DNA of 64,000 nucleotides from a virus: positions 25,167 to 89,166 of the IMG/VR virus record IMGVR_UViG_3300009320_000007. The stretch is one strand, 5' to 3'. The position numbers and the translations under genes are program-made. Positions 46,482-56,015 of the stretch are shown here, in pieces (position 1 is the stretch's first letter; each line of letters starts with the position of its first letter). The notes under the pieces were generated by a model that worked only from the letters and a program-made list of their open reading frames with translations, was not told where the DNA came from and made no database searches.

Positions 46482-48448
46482 GCTTGGCCGGCCCCCATAC
46501 TATCCAGCTGGGTCAACTGGTCGGCTACCTTCTGCACGTTCTTGGTCGCCAAGAACGCGGTATCGGGGTCGACCGGCTCTAGCCCGATCTGCGCCGCCAA
46601 GGTGAGCTTGGCTAAGCTGTCAGCCAAAGCATACAAGGCAGGCAGCTGCTTGACAAACATGTCCAAAGTCTCACTCCCCATCAACTGGAGGGCCATCAGC
46701 TCGTCCTGCTGCTGGGGAAGCGCCGCCGCCAACTTGAGGAAACCCAAGTCCACGTCGTACTCAGTGTTCACCGTAGCCAAAGTCCTGGTCACCAGGAGGT
46801 CCTGCGGCCCCCTCCTGGAAGCCGCCACCTTCTGTAAAGCAGTGGGCTCGCCCACCCCCAGGGCCCCCAGGATGAACACAGCGTCGGGCAGGGATACAGC
46901 CTGCTTCTCCAGCGGCTCCCCTTCCCACTCGGCGTGCTCCACAGGCATTCCGGAAAGCGAGTAACCCAAGTGGTTCCTGGTCACGGTCACCCGCCTGGTG
47001 GGGAAGGAGCGGGACGCTACCTTCTCCAGGCTCATGTCGAAGTAGGACGCATCCTCCGTTACAAAGAATACCTGGGCGTCCTTGGGCAGGTACAATCGCC
47101 CGCTAAGCAGCAGCGGCTTCACCACCGTGGAGGAAATAACCACATCGGCCGCTTGCTCCGGGTGGTCCATGATCGAGTGCGTGGAAAAGTGGCGGCCCAG
47201 GTAAACCCGTCCCTTCTTGATCACGCCCAGCGGGCGGTAGATGGTGTTCTTTCCGGCAACCACCACCATCTTCTTGCCGGGGTGCCGCCACATGTCCTCC
47301 ACCGAAGTCATCTTGATCGCCGGAGCCCGCCCTTTTACGTACTTGGTGGTGGGGTGCTCAGTCAACCTGTAAATCACCCCCTTGCTGGAGGTCGCCACGA
47401 GCCGTTCGGGGTCGTCGTCGCCCCACCCGATTTGCTTGAGCACCCGCATGTTGAACTTGTTGCCGTTCTGGGAAGCTTTGATGCCCATCCCAGGCCTCAA
47501 CTCACCTCGTTCGTACAGCGTCACAGTCCTTGCGGCCTGCTTCTCCAACTCGAACACGCCGGGGTCCCTGACGATGGTGGCGAAGGGCTTACGGGAGAAG
47601 GCGTCCATCACCGCAGCCGGCACTTTACCTACCGGCAACTCCCGCACGGCGGGGCGGAAATCGCCGGCGTACGCTGTTTTCTCCATCACCCCAAACGGCA
47701 CCCGCTCAAACTGCACTACCTCCTCCGGCACGGCGAGCAAGTCGCTCACTTTGCGGCCGAAAGGGGTACCACTGAGGTAATCCAACAAGGACGCTTGCTT
47801 GGGGAGCTCCCCCAACACGGCCCGGCGGGAGTTGTTGGCCGAGTTGTCGATGTTGCCGCCGTCCGGGCCCTTGGCGATGTTCTCCTGGTCCGGGGCGGTC
47901 TGCTGAGTCGGCATCAATTTCTTATTGGAGGAGGCGCCGATCACCGGCGCCGGCGCCCCAACCAGGTGGGAAAAGCCCATCTCCGTAGTAGGTATGGCGT
48001 AGTACTCACCGTCTATGGCGACCGCCACAGGGGGCTCCAGGGTGCCGTCGTTCACCACGAAGGGCACCGCCACGTTGCGCTGCTGGGGAGTAGCAATCAT
48101 CACGCTGCCGACAATGATGTTCCCCTCGTCCTTGTCAATGCGGGGCTCCATAGGCAACTGCGAGAGGTAGTCGAACTCGTTGACCACGGCCTCCAACGCT
48201 GCGGCCATGACAGCGTTGTGGTCCCGCATGTTCAGCGTCATCCGGCGGTTGGGGAAGGCGCCGACCTTGGGGCCTACCCATGGTTGCTGCCCCTGCTGGT
48301 GTTGGGGAACACCCGCCTGGCCCGGGGGTACCAGGCCAGCGTCCATAGGCGGCGAGGCGGGGGCCGCCAGGTCCGCCGAAGGCTGCGGTTGCTGCACGTC
48401 GGCCCTCTTCTCCATCCCCGGGTTCAGTTCCTCGAATACATGCTCCAT
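46478..48448 (-). CDS. large multi-motif virion-region protein
   Basis: 656 aa with GAGGTAG ahead. An N-terminal Pro/Gln-rich stretch (about 18-60) precedes a strand-rich body. Eight (L/M/V)xKxA motifs occur at 12, 215, 255, 301, 474, 513, 538 and 638, often at apparent segment boundaries. This supports either repeated binding modules or processing sites. Other parts (MRDHNAVMAAALEAVVNEFD; TKYVKGRAPAIKMTS) have no recognised family. Probably a structural or head-associated protein. Confidence 0.75.
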   Translation of the reverse strand: MEHVFEELNPGMEKRADVQQPQPSADLAAPASPPMDAGLVPPGQAGVPQHQQGQQPWVGPKVGAFPNRRMTLNMRDHNAVMAAALEAVVNEFDYLSQLPMEPRIDKDEGNIIVGSVMIATPQQRNVAVPFVVNDGTLEPPVAVAIDGEYYAIPTTEMGFSHLVGAPAPVIGASSNKKLMPTQQTAPDQENIAKGPDGGNIDNSANNSRRAVLGELPKQASLLDYLSGTPFGRKVSDLLAVPEEVVQFERVPFGVMEKTAYAGDFRPAVRELPVGKVPAAVMDAFSRKPFATIVRDPGVFELEKQAARTVTLYERGELRPGMGIKASQNGNKFNMRVLKQIGWGDDDPERLVATSSKGVIYRLTEHPTTKYVKGRAPAIKMTSVEDMWRHPGKKMVVVAGKNTIYRPLGVIKKGRVYLGRHFSTHSIMDHPEQAADVVISSTVVKPLLLSGRLYLPKDAQVFFVTEDASYFDMSLEKVASRSFPTRRVTVTRNHLGYSLSGMPVEHAEWEGEPLEKQAVSLPDAVFILGALGVGEPTALQKVAASRRGPQDLLVTRTLATVNTEYDVDLGFLKLAAALPQQQDELMALQLMGSETLDMFVKQLPALYALADSLAKLTLAAQIGLEPVDPDTAFLATKNVQKVADQLTQLDSMGAGQA

Positions 48449-48457
48449 CTGTCTACC

Positions 48458-48766
48458 TCATTTGATCCGGCCGGTTCCCTGTACTTCCCCCGTGAGAGGA
48501 GGCACGATCGCCTTCAACCCGGGAGAAGGAAACCAGACGAGGGCCAACGCTAACTGCTCCAGGACTACTTTTGCCACCCCTTCGGCAATTGCATCAACCA
48601 GGTCCATATTCATTTCCGAAGCTACCGGCGCGCCCGGCTTGACGTCCAGGGATTGCCCCTGCGCTGTGATATCGACAGTGGGTACGGTGGGGACACTGGC
48701 TTGATACGCAGCAACGATGGCGGCGGAAATCTTGCCCTTGAAAACAGCCGGGTCGTCTAACGGCAT
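48458..48766 (-). CDS. small hypothetical virion-region protein
   Basis: 102 aa, GGAGG eight bases before the ATG. Hydrophobic Ala/Val-rich helix patterns (ISAAIVAAYQASVPTVPTVD; AIAEGVAKVVLEQLALALV) and a Pro-rich end. No family recognised; layout resembles small tail-assembly proteins. Confidence 0.75.
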   Translation of the reverse strand: MPLDDPAVFKGKISAAIVAAYQASVPTVPTVDITAQGQSLDVKPGAPVASEMNMDLVDAIAEGVAKVVLEQLALALVWFPSPGLKAIVPPLTGEVQGTGRIK

Positions 48767-48829
48767 GTGCGAGTCCTCCGGGTGTACCTCGAGGTAATCA
48801 TAGCAATGACCGGGCTACTTTACAAGAGG

Positions 48830-49804
48830 TTACACCTGCACTTTGAAATTCAGCACACCAGGGAAGGTCAACAAACAGGAGGGGTTGATCGTCCCGGCCG
48901 GGGTGACCAGAAAGTCGGTTGTCAACCACTGCATGAACTTGACCCCGTCAATGACGAACCCGTCCTCCTCAGTCAGTATCAGCCGCTGCGTATCGAAACG
49001 AATTTCAGGCGCCTCAAAGGTCACCGAGAGCTTGGCGTACCAGTACACGGTCTTCAAGGTGTTAATATCTACCGCCTCAGTCTCCAGCGTCATGGAGTCC
49101 TTAAAGGTGCCGAAAGTGTGTCCTTCTACATCGGTGTAGCTGTCCCCCTTGACCGAAACCCCCCGCGTCTGGGCCTCCTCCGAGTAACTGCCGTCAGCCG
49201 CAATTTCGGCGTGGAAAGCCCCGCACACGACGCTCGAGTACACGGCTCCCCCCTCCCCTGCCCAGTCCTTGACTCCGAAGTCCTTGCCGGTGCTCCCAAA
49301 CCGCATGTGGAGGGTAGACTCACCTAAGTCGTGACCAACCACGAAGTCCAACACCGCATCCTTCCAGGACATCTTCCCCTGCGGCGTAACCAGCTCGTAA
49401 TTGCTGGTGAGGATCTGCACTAAGTCCTGACTGGGCACTAAGTAAATGGACGCGGTGGCTTTGCTATACAACTCGATACGCCCGTTCTTGCGGAGCACTA
49501 TGCGACTGCCCAGGGGGAGCACCCACCCATGGTCGCCGGGATCAAGGTCAGTGTTCATCGTGCCTTCATGGTCCCGCGGCTGCAGCAGGAACCATTGCTC
49601 AGCTGACTCGGAAGTCCTCAACGCCAACCAAGGCTCGCCCTCTTCCGGCATGGCTCCGGAGGCCTTCCCCCCCTTGAACGCATTGAGGCGCACATCCGGG
49701 ATGATAACCGGGTCCTTGGCCGTGCCGTAGTCCAAACGGACAGTGGCCAGCTTATTCTCCGGGTCCACCGAAACAATAGTGACTTCTCTTATTTCTGCAG
49801 CCAT
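48830..49804 (-). CDS. baseplate spike-like protein with N-terminal OB fold
   Basis: 324 aa. The N-terminus (VTIVSVDPENKLATVRLDYG ... GEPWLALR...) follows the OB-fold layout of gpV/gp5-type tail spike or puncturing-device proteins. The rest is repetitive short strands (FGTFKDSMTLETEAVDINT; KMSWKDAVLDFVVG) compatible with a beta-helical spike body. No lysozyme domain visible. It sits directly downstream of the RNA polymerase gene. Confidence 0.65.
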   Translation of the reverse strand: MAAEIREVTIVSVDPENKLATVRLDYGTAKDPVIIPDVRLNAFKGGKASGAMPEEGEPWLALRTSESAEQWFLLQPRDHEGTMNTDLDPGDHGWVLPLGSRIVLRKNGRIELYSKATASIYLVPSQDLVQILTSNYELVTPQGKMSWKDAVLDFVVGHDLGESTLHMRFGSTGKDFGVKDWAGEGGAVYSSVVCGAFHAEIAADGSYSEEAQTRGVSVKGDSYTDVEGHTFGTFKDSMTLETEAVDINTLKTVYWYAKLSVTFEAPEIRFDTQRLILTEEDGFVIDGVKFMQWLTTDFLVTPAGTINPSCLLTFPGVLNFKVQV

Positions 49805-49812
49805 TGGAAACC

Positions 49813-52800
49813 TCAGTACCCGGGCCTACCTTCTCGCTTGGGCTTGCCGAACTCCGCCCCGCTCAACCAGGCAGGGACAGGGTGCAGCCCATGAACTTCA
49901 GCCCTCTCCCCGGTCGCCCCGGCCCTGATGAGGGTCTGTTTGACGCCCCGATAACCGAGGGACTCCAACCAGGTATCTCGATGCTGCGGCAACGCCGTCA
50001 CCCCCTTCAACACAGGAGTTACCCTCAACGAGTTGTCGTGGGAGCGATTCCAAGCCCGGGCTTGGTAGTAGGGGATATACTCCCCCTTGATCTTATTGGA
50101 AGAGCCGGGGTCGTCCACCACCGCTAAGTTGGTAACGGCCCTGACCAACACTTCCACGTTCCGGGGGTCGATGCCATACTTGCCGTAGACAGCCATCAAG
50201 CTGTCCGCCATCGACCGCTGAGCGGCTGGTAAGCTCTTGGTCACGGCAAGCACCTCCCTCGGGTCCACCAAACCGGTAGTGAGGGCCTCCCCCAACTTCA
50301 CGGACTGACCCCGTTTGACCACAACCGCGCGGCCCACCGGAGCGAAGTACTTCCCCTTCCCTTTACTCCCCGTTACATGCACGTATGTGCCGTCGGGGAC
50401 CTTCTCAACCGAGGCCACCTTCCCCGCCAAATGGGAAAGAGTGGCCTTACCAGGCAAGTTCTGGGGCAAACGGAGAAGGTTGGTAACCTGGTCCAGGGGG
50501 GGGAGCTCCCCGAAGCCGCCGAGGTGAAAGCTGCGAAGCGTCAATTGGGTTCCCCGCTCCCCCAGGGCCTGGGCGGCCTTGATACCGACGTTGTCCCCCA
50601 ACTGGGCCGGCCCATGCTCAGTCTGCCCGAAACACCTGGCGCAGATCCCTTCCCCGTTGCGGCAGCTCAGGGGGGAACGTACCCTTACCTGCTTTACTCC
50701 CTTGCGCCGGAAAATATCTACCTCGGCTGGAGTGATGATAGTGCCTGCTCTGACCCCCGCGGTGCTTTCCCCCAGCACTCTGTCCACGGCATCGGACACC
50801 GGGCGTACGCTGCCGGTGCTCCCACAATCACGGGTGGCGATGACCGAGCTCATGGTGGCGGCCAACATCTGCTTGGTGATGTCTCCAGGGATGCGTACGG
50901 ACCGCACGGACTGCACCACTGCTTTGCGGGCCGTCGGCGCCGTGGACCAGTAGTCCATACTGTTCATTCCCTCGGCGTACCCCCTCCTCACCGGCACGAG
51001 GTTGCCCTCCCCCCAGTCTCCAAACAGGGGAGAAAGCAGCATTTGCTGCAAATTTGCCTTGGCCGGTTTCAACCCCGCCCGATTCATCCGGGTAAACGTG
51101 CTCCCGGGGGGGTATTGCTGTCTCTCCAGGGCTCTTCCCACGTCCCGCACAGCTTTTTCCTTGTTTTTCGCCCCCTCCAACTGCCTCAAGTACCTCCGGC
51201 GCTCAGCCCTCAATGGCGTCAAATCCCCCAAGGACACCGACAGGCCTGAACGGTAGGAGTATTCGAAGCCCAAATTCTTCAAGCCGTCCATGACCGCCCC
51301 GTAACGGGCGGGCGAGACCACCCCCAAGGTCTCTGCGAGGGCTTGGAGGCGCTTTTTGTCCAACTGGGGAGCGCCAACAGCCAAAAAACTCGCCATTTCG
51401 GGAGGTAAGAGGCCTTGAATCATGCTCCGGCCGAGGGTGGTCTCCTTCCCTGCCACCCGAATGCGGTCCGTGACCCCGATCTCCCCTCTTTTTTGGGCAG
51501 CAATGGCCTTTTTGAGGTCCCCGAAGCCCTTTTTTGCCTTTTTTCCCCTCACCGCAGTCATGTCGAAAAGCCCCATCAGCGCTTCATGGGTCGGAGTGTA
51601 CAGGTAATCGCCGCTGGAGGGACTCCTGAGCAGCCTCGAGGGCATGCTGCGCTTGGCTTCGATGACCGCTTCGTCGGAAACGGGGACGAAGAGAGAGCAG
51701 GTGTCCCCGTCGAAGTCCGCGTTGTACACGCTGGTCACCAGGGGGTGTAATTCAATGACGTTTTCGTTGGTCGGGCGGGGAAAGAAGGCCATAACGCCGA
51801 ACTTGTGAAGCACCGGGTCCCGCTTCAGCCACACCGGGCGGTCAGCAATAGCCCGTTTCAGGGCGGCTTCAACCAGGGGGTCCTCAGGACGGTCCTCGGT
51901 GAGCTTCTTAGCTACCAAAGGGGTTAATCCCAAAGTAGCAAGCTCTCGGACAATGAAGGGCTGGTACATCTCCCGCAGCATCTCCCGCGGAACTCCTACC
52001 TCATCCAGGTGCAAACCGGGCCCGGGGACAATCACGGCTCTCCCGGACAAGTCCTGCCGACGCCGCATGATGTTGCGGTGGACCATGCCCAACTTCACCG
52101 AGCCGGTCCCGTGCAGCTGCTGAAAGATGCCCTTGGCTTCCCTGTAGTGTTCCGTCTTGCCTAAACCGAACAGGGCGGCTACGTCGGCGTAAAGCTTACC
52201 CCGGGCGTTTCTCCCCTCCTCGAAAGCCATGAGCTCAGGGGTTTCCTTTTTCAACCCCTTAAGTGAGTTGCCAGTGGCAATAAGGTCGCCGTACAGGAGG
52301 TTCAGGTCCGAAATAATCAGCCGCCCCTTCATAGAGGTAACCGGCCGAAAGACCGGGGGTATCACAGGGACGTTGCGGAGCATGTATACGTCCGCTCCCT
52401 CGCCCAGCTCATCCAGAGCCCGGAGGAACCTCTGACGTAGGGGGTCGCCTCCCTTGCTCAGCTCCTTTCGGACGTCCAATTCCCTAAGGGCCTTACCTAA
52501 CGTGGTGTTGCCCGGCCCATCTACCGCCGTGTACTTCCCGTCCTCGTACTGAAGGCCCTTTTGCCCGCTGCCCACAGCGATAACGTGCGCACGGGTCAAG
52601 CCCAAGATCTTGGAGATGGGGGAAATGAACACTGGGTTGGGGACTTCGTAAGGGAGACGAATATGGCCCCAGCCCGAGCCGTCCAAACCACCCGTAATCT
52701 TCGAGTCGAAGAGCTCCCCCGCCTTTGCCTTGCCGGTCTTGCCGGAGAACATGGTGGGCTTGGTCAATTCACCGTTGGAACGAGCCAGGATCTCCTTATT

Positions 52801-55800
52801 GGTCATGGGTAAGAGCCACATCTCGTCCCCTTCCCTCTCCAGCTTCAACCCGGCCGCATTCAGGTAGGCTTCGAACTTGTGGTACACCTTGGGGACCCGA
52901 GGAGGGGGTAGGGTTTGCCCCAGTTGAATGGCGGTCCACACTGCATCGTTGTCCTTGTCACCACGATAGCTGAGCACCTCACGCATGTTCTCGCCAGCAC
53001 CGTGTGCAAGTAGGGCCATGGCCATCCCCCGGTCGGCAGACTGGGCTTTCCCTACTTCGCCTTCTCCGGCCTCCCCACCTTTTACCGGGGTACCTTCAGC
53101 GGAGTACGCGTAGGGGTAGCCGGCACCTCGAGCATTCATCTTGTGCTCGGCCTGGTGGATGAGCTTCAGCAAGTACTGGTACCCCACCAGGACGTCCCCC
53201 ACCTTCTTGCCGTCAACGAAGACCTCCTCTGTGTCGGACATCCCGTTCTTCTTCAGGAGCTCCGCCACTTCCTCAACGAAGTCCCGCTCGTAGCTGTAAG
53301 CTTCGATGTGCTTCTTGATCGGCCTGCGCTCCTCCCCCCTCCCAACCCAGTAGGTGCGCTCATGCGCCGGGACATCAACAATACGGACACCTCCGGAGAA
53401 GCTGCTGACCGCAATGGGGTGCCCTTTCTTCTTGGCAACTTTGCCTACCAGAGTCTCGTACATCTGGGAGGGATTTGTACGCCCCCCGATTCCGACAGGA
53501 TTAAGCAAGACATCAAGCGGTCTCCCGTCCCTGGTGGTGGGCATCTCCGAATCCGGTTTGATCTTTCCGCATACGCCCTTGTTGCCATGCCGGCCACTGA
53601 GCTTGTCGCCCAGCTTGGCCACCTCTTCCACCGCCACAGCGATGTAGTACCCATCCGGCGTCTTCTCCACCTCTTGCACGATTCCGGGGGTCTGCCGATC
53701 CCACACCACCGAGGCGTCTCTGAGCGTCTCCATCCCCAACTTCTTGCCCAGTAGGCGCTCCTCTTTGGACATGGCCTGCTTCTTCACCCCGGCCACCAGG
53801 ATTTGCCCCTCTCGGACCAAAGTACCTGGCTTTACCACCCCATCCTCCAACGTCGCCCGCTCCTCCACCGACAGCGGCCGTACAGTGCGGGAGAACAACG
53901 CGGCGTCCACCTCAGCGTCTTCGCTATAGTGCTTCTGCACAATAGCTGTAGAAGTGAGCTTGGCGGCAAAGGACTCGCTGATGGTGATGGCGTCCTCGAA
54001 GTTGAACCCGTCGGCCATGTAGCCTACCCGGGCGTTCACCCCCATGGCGATGAGCCCGTCCCGAGTAGTGTTGGCCTCTGTGAGGCGGTCGCCCTTCTTG
54101 ACCTTGTCCCCCTTCTTCACTACGGGCTCGTGGTGCTCCACCGATCGGCCGTCGTTCAAGGGGAACATATGGGGGATGAAGACCTTGTGCTTCCGCCCGT
54201 CCTCCCCGTTCACCAGAATGCGGTCTTTGTTCACGGAAACCACGGTTCCGTTCACGGGAGAGCGCATCACCACCATGTCTCCAATTACTCGCTCCACTAT
54301 TCGACCGTTGTCCGTGGCCGTCAGTACTAGCGGAACCTCCCGGTCCCGCAAGGCAATAGCGGAAGTCAAATGACGGTACACCATCTCCAAGCGGTTGGGG
54401 GAGGTGGCAGTGGCAAACGGGGTGGACAGGGTCACCTCTGAGAAAGTAGTAGCCGGGTCGATAACGTACTTCACGCTCCCGGCCGGCACTTCGACTACCT
54501 TGCCGCCCTTGATGGCCCGTACGTTCCGCCCAGCCTTCTTTGCCTGAGCATACTCATCAGTGAGCGCGTACGGGGTATTGAGCAGCTCCCGCACCGTGAA
54601 CGTGTGGGGCTGGCCCGTCTTCACTTCGCGTACCCTGAGAGCAGGCTCCCGGTTCTTCACCGTACCACCGATAGAAAGGGGGTACACCGCCCCCGCTTTC
54701 TCACTCTCCGGCGTCACCACCGGGTCGATGACGCCCACAAACGTGGGGTAGACGGAGCGGGCCGCCTCAGTGATGGCGTCGGGGTTGGAGATGCCCCCCT
54801 CCCCCATGATGCTGACCCGGCCCACTGCGCCCAATTCCGCATAGGGGTTGGTCTGCGGCGCCCGGTCGGCCAGGCCGGCGGAGGTGAAAATGCTCCACAC
54901 CGACTTGTCGTACGGGGAGGACCCACCCATGATAGCCGTCACATCGTCACTTTTGGCCATTCGGTACTTGAGCTTCCCGGTCACTCCCGCTCGGCTGATC
55001 CGCTCATGCACGAACGCAGGCATGTTCATGAACCAACGGTACTCCAACGAGTCTCTCCGGTCCGGTGTGTCCTTCCCCCGCACCACGTTCAGCAACTTCC
55101 GAGAAGAGAGGAGCATCACCTGGGAGGAGACCTTGGTAGTCTTCAACCCAATAGTCTTCTCCGGCACTTCAGGAGTGCTCATCTCCATGGCGGAGAACAT
55201 CTCCCGGACCAACAGGGGGGCCCCGCTCTCGTTGGAGTCCACCCCCGCCGCTGCCAGCAACCGGACCAACTTGGGCTTAGTCGCTGCATTCTTTTGGAGC
55301 ACTTCTGCACCCCAGGCGGACCGCATGTCACCGTCATCCACCCCCAAGGCCTTCATGACATGGTAAAGAGGGACATTGGTGTCCCCGTACTTCAAGGTGT
55401 AGAGCTGCCGCTCCGGGCTGTACAGGACCTCAAAGTTCCTCCCCCGGGAGAGGTTGAAAGAGGCAACGGTATCCCCTGTCTGCTTGCGGTGAATAAACAC
55501 CCCCGGCTTCAGCCGGTTCTGAGTAATGGGGTAGTACTCACTGTTATTGACGATGTAGCTCCACCTGGAAGTAGGCACGGGCACATTCACCAAGCGCAGC
55601 CGTTGCTTGTCTACAAGCCTCCCCTCTTCATACAGCGCCACGGTCCCCCGAATACCTACGCCCCACTTCTTCCCCTGCACCCGAGCAGCTTTCTGGGCGC
55701 TGACATCAGTGGGGTCCTTGGGGGTTTCCACCTCTACTTCGGACAGCCGCAACTCCCTCTTCCCGTACTTGACCGGGAACTGCCCCTCAAGGGCGCGCAT

Positions 55801-55851
55801 GGCAGCGTTCAAGTTCTCCGAGTAGTCCCGGGGGAGCGTCCTGTCCGGCAT
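49813..55851 (-). CDS. single-chain beta-beta' RNA polymerase
   Basis: 2012 aa with GTGGAGGG before the ATG. The first half (to about 1015) is beta-like: GRHGNKG at 753-759 with LNPVGIGGRTNPSQ after it, and the ADRG..AL.AHGA element near the end. The second half (from about 1016) is beta'-like: GELFDSKITG, the catalytic NADFDGD at 1377-1383, a zinc site (C1676 with C.....CxxC near 1735-1750), and the trigger-loop element GTQLTLRSFHLGG (His1776). The usual N-terminal beta' zinc domain is absent. Alpha, omega and sigma were not found here. Location among virion-type genes suggests a packaged polymerase, unproven. Confidence 0.96.
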   Translation of the reverse strand: MPDRTLPRDYSENLNAAMRALEGQFPVKYGKRELRLSEVEVETPKDPTDVSAQKAARVQGKKWGVGIRGTVALYEEGRLVDKQRLRLVNVPVPTSRWSYIVNNSEYYPITQNRLKPGVFIHRKQTGDTVASFNLSRGRNFEVLYSPERQLYTLKYGDTNVPLYHVMKALGVDDGDMRSAWGAEVLQKNAATKPKLVRLLAAAGVDSNESGAPLLVREMFSAMEMSTPEVPEKTIGLKTTKVSSQVMLLSSRKLLNVVRGKDTPDRRDSLEYRWFMNMPAFVHERISRAGVTGKLKYRMAKSDDVTAIMGGSSPYDKSVWSIFTSAGLADRAPQTNPYAELGAVGRVSIMGEGGISNPDAITEAARSVYPTFVGVIDPVVTPESEKAGAVYPLSIGGTVKNREPALRVREVKTGQPHTFTVRELLNTPYALTDEYAQAKKAGRNVRAIKGGKVVEVPAGSVKYVIDPATTFSEVTLSTPFATATSPNRLEMVYRHLTSAIALRDREVPLVLTATDNGRIVERVIGDMVVMRSPVNGTVVSVNKDRILVNGEDGRKHKVFIPHMFPLNDGRSVEHHEPVVKKGDKVKKGDRLTEANTTRDGLIAMGVNARVGYMADGFNFEDAITISESFAAKLTSTAIVQKHYSEDAEVDAALFSRTVRPLSVEERATLEDGVVKPGTLVREGQILVAGVKKQAMSKEERLLGKKLGMETLRDASVVWDRQTPGIVQEVEKTPDGYYIAVAVEEVAKLGDKLSGRHGNKGVCGKIKPDSEMPTTRDGRPLDVLLNPVGIGGRTNPSQMYETLVGKVAKKKGHPIAVSSFSGGVRIVDVPAHERTYWVGRGEERRPIKKHIEAYSYERDFVEEVAELLKKNGMSDTEEVFVDGKKVGDVLVGYQYLLKLIHQAEHKMNARGAGYPYAYSAEGTPVKGGEAGEGEVGKAQSADRGMAMALLAHGAGENMREVLSYRGDKDNDAVWTAIQLGQTLPPPRVPKVYHKFEAYLNAAGLKLEREGDEMWLLPMTNKEILARSNGELTKPTMFSGKTGKAKAGELFDSKITGGLDGSGWGHIRLPYEVPNPVFISPISKILGLTRAHVIAVGSGQKGLQYEDGKYTAVDGPGNTTLGKALRELDVRKELSKGGDPLRQRFLRALDELGEGADVYMLRNVPVIPPVFRPVTSMKGRLIISDLNLLYGDLIATGNSLKGLKKETPELMAFEEGRNARGKLYADVAALFGLGKTEHYREAKGIFQQLHGTGSVKLGMVHRNIMRRRQDLSGRAVIVPGPGLHLDEVGVPREMLREMYQPFIVRELATLGLTPLVAKKLTEDRPEDPLVEAALKRAIADRPVWLKRDPVLHKFGVMAFFPRPTNENVIELHPLVTSVYNADFDGDTCSLFVPVSDEAVIEAKRSMPSRLLRSPSSGDYLYTPTHEALMGLFDMTAVRGKKAKKGFGDLKKAIAAQKRGEIGVTDRIRVAGKETTLGRSMIQGLLPPEMASFLAVGAPQLDKKRLQALAETLGVVSPARYGAVMDGLKNLGFEYSYRSGLSVSLGDLTPLRAERRRYLRQLEGAKNKEKAVRDVGRALERQQYPPGSTFTRMNRAGLKPAKANLQQMLLSPLFGDWGEGNLVPVRRGYAEGMNSMDYWSTAPTARKAVVQSVRSVRIPGDITKQMLAATMSSVIATRDCGSTGSVRPVSDAVDRVLGESTAGVRAGTIITPAEVDIFRRKGVKQVRVRSPLSCRNGEGICARCFGQTEHGPAQLGDNVGIKAAQALGERGTQLTLRSFHLGGFGELPPLDQVTNLLRLPQNLPGKATLSHLAGKVASVEKVPDGTYVHVTGSKGKGKYFAPVGRAVVVKRGQSVKLGEALTTGLVDPREVLAVTKSLPAAQRSMADSLMAVYGKYGIDPRNVEVLVRAVTNLAVVDDPGSSNKIKGEYIPYYQARAWNRSHDNSLRVTPVLKGVTALPQHRDTWLESLGYRGVKQTLIRAGATGERAEVHGLHPVPAWLSGAEFGKPKREGRPGY

Positions 55852-55931
55852 CGGTTCCCTCCACTAGTCCGTAGTCTAACCTACCCGGCGCTAAAAAGAA
55901 AGAAGCGTAGCAAAGGGCAGCCAAATCCCGC

Positions 55932-55976
55932 TATAAGAACAATGTACAGTGCCGAGAAAAACACCAGGCACTGTGG
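55932..55976 (+). promoter_or_regulatory. TATAAG element with downstream hairpin
   Basis: TATAAG at 55932-55937, then CAGTGCC (about 55947) and GGCACTG forming a 7-bp hairpin in the leader. Upstream of the rightward gene at 56016, between two leftward genes. Confidence 0.5.
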
Positions 55977-56015
55977 AATTGGGGAGAAAACCGCATAAGA
56001 CAGGAGGTAGACAAT

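Noticed and set aside
46934-48553. Long open frame on the plus strand (over 530 codons)
   Set aside because: It is antisense to the 656-aa gene, has a His/Gly/Arg-rich low-complexity composition, and no credible SD or domain.
54604-55998. Long plus-strand frame opposite the RNA polymerase gene
   Set aside because: Antisense shadow of a well-supported polymerase gene, with biased residue content and no start signal.
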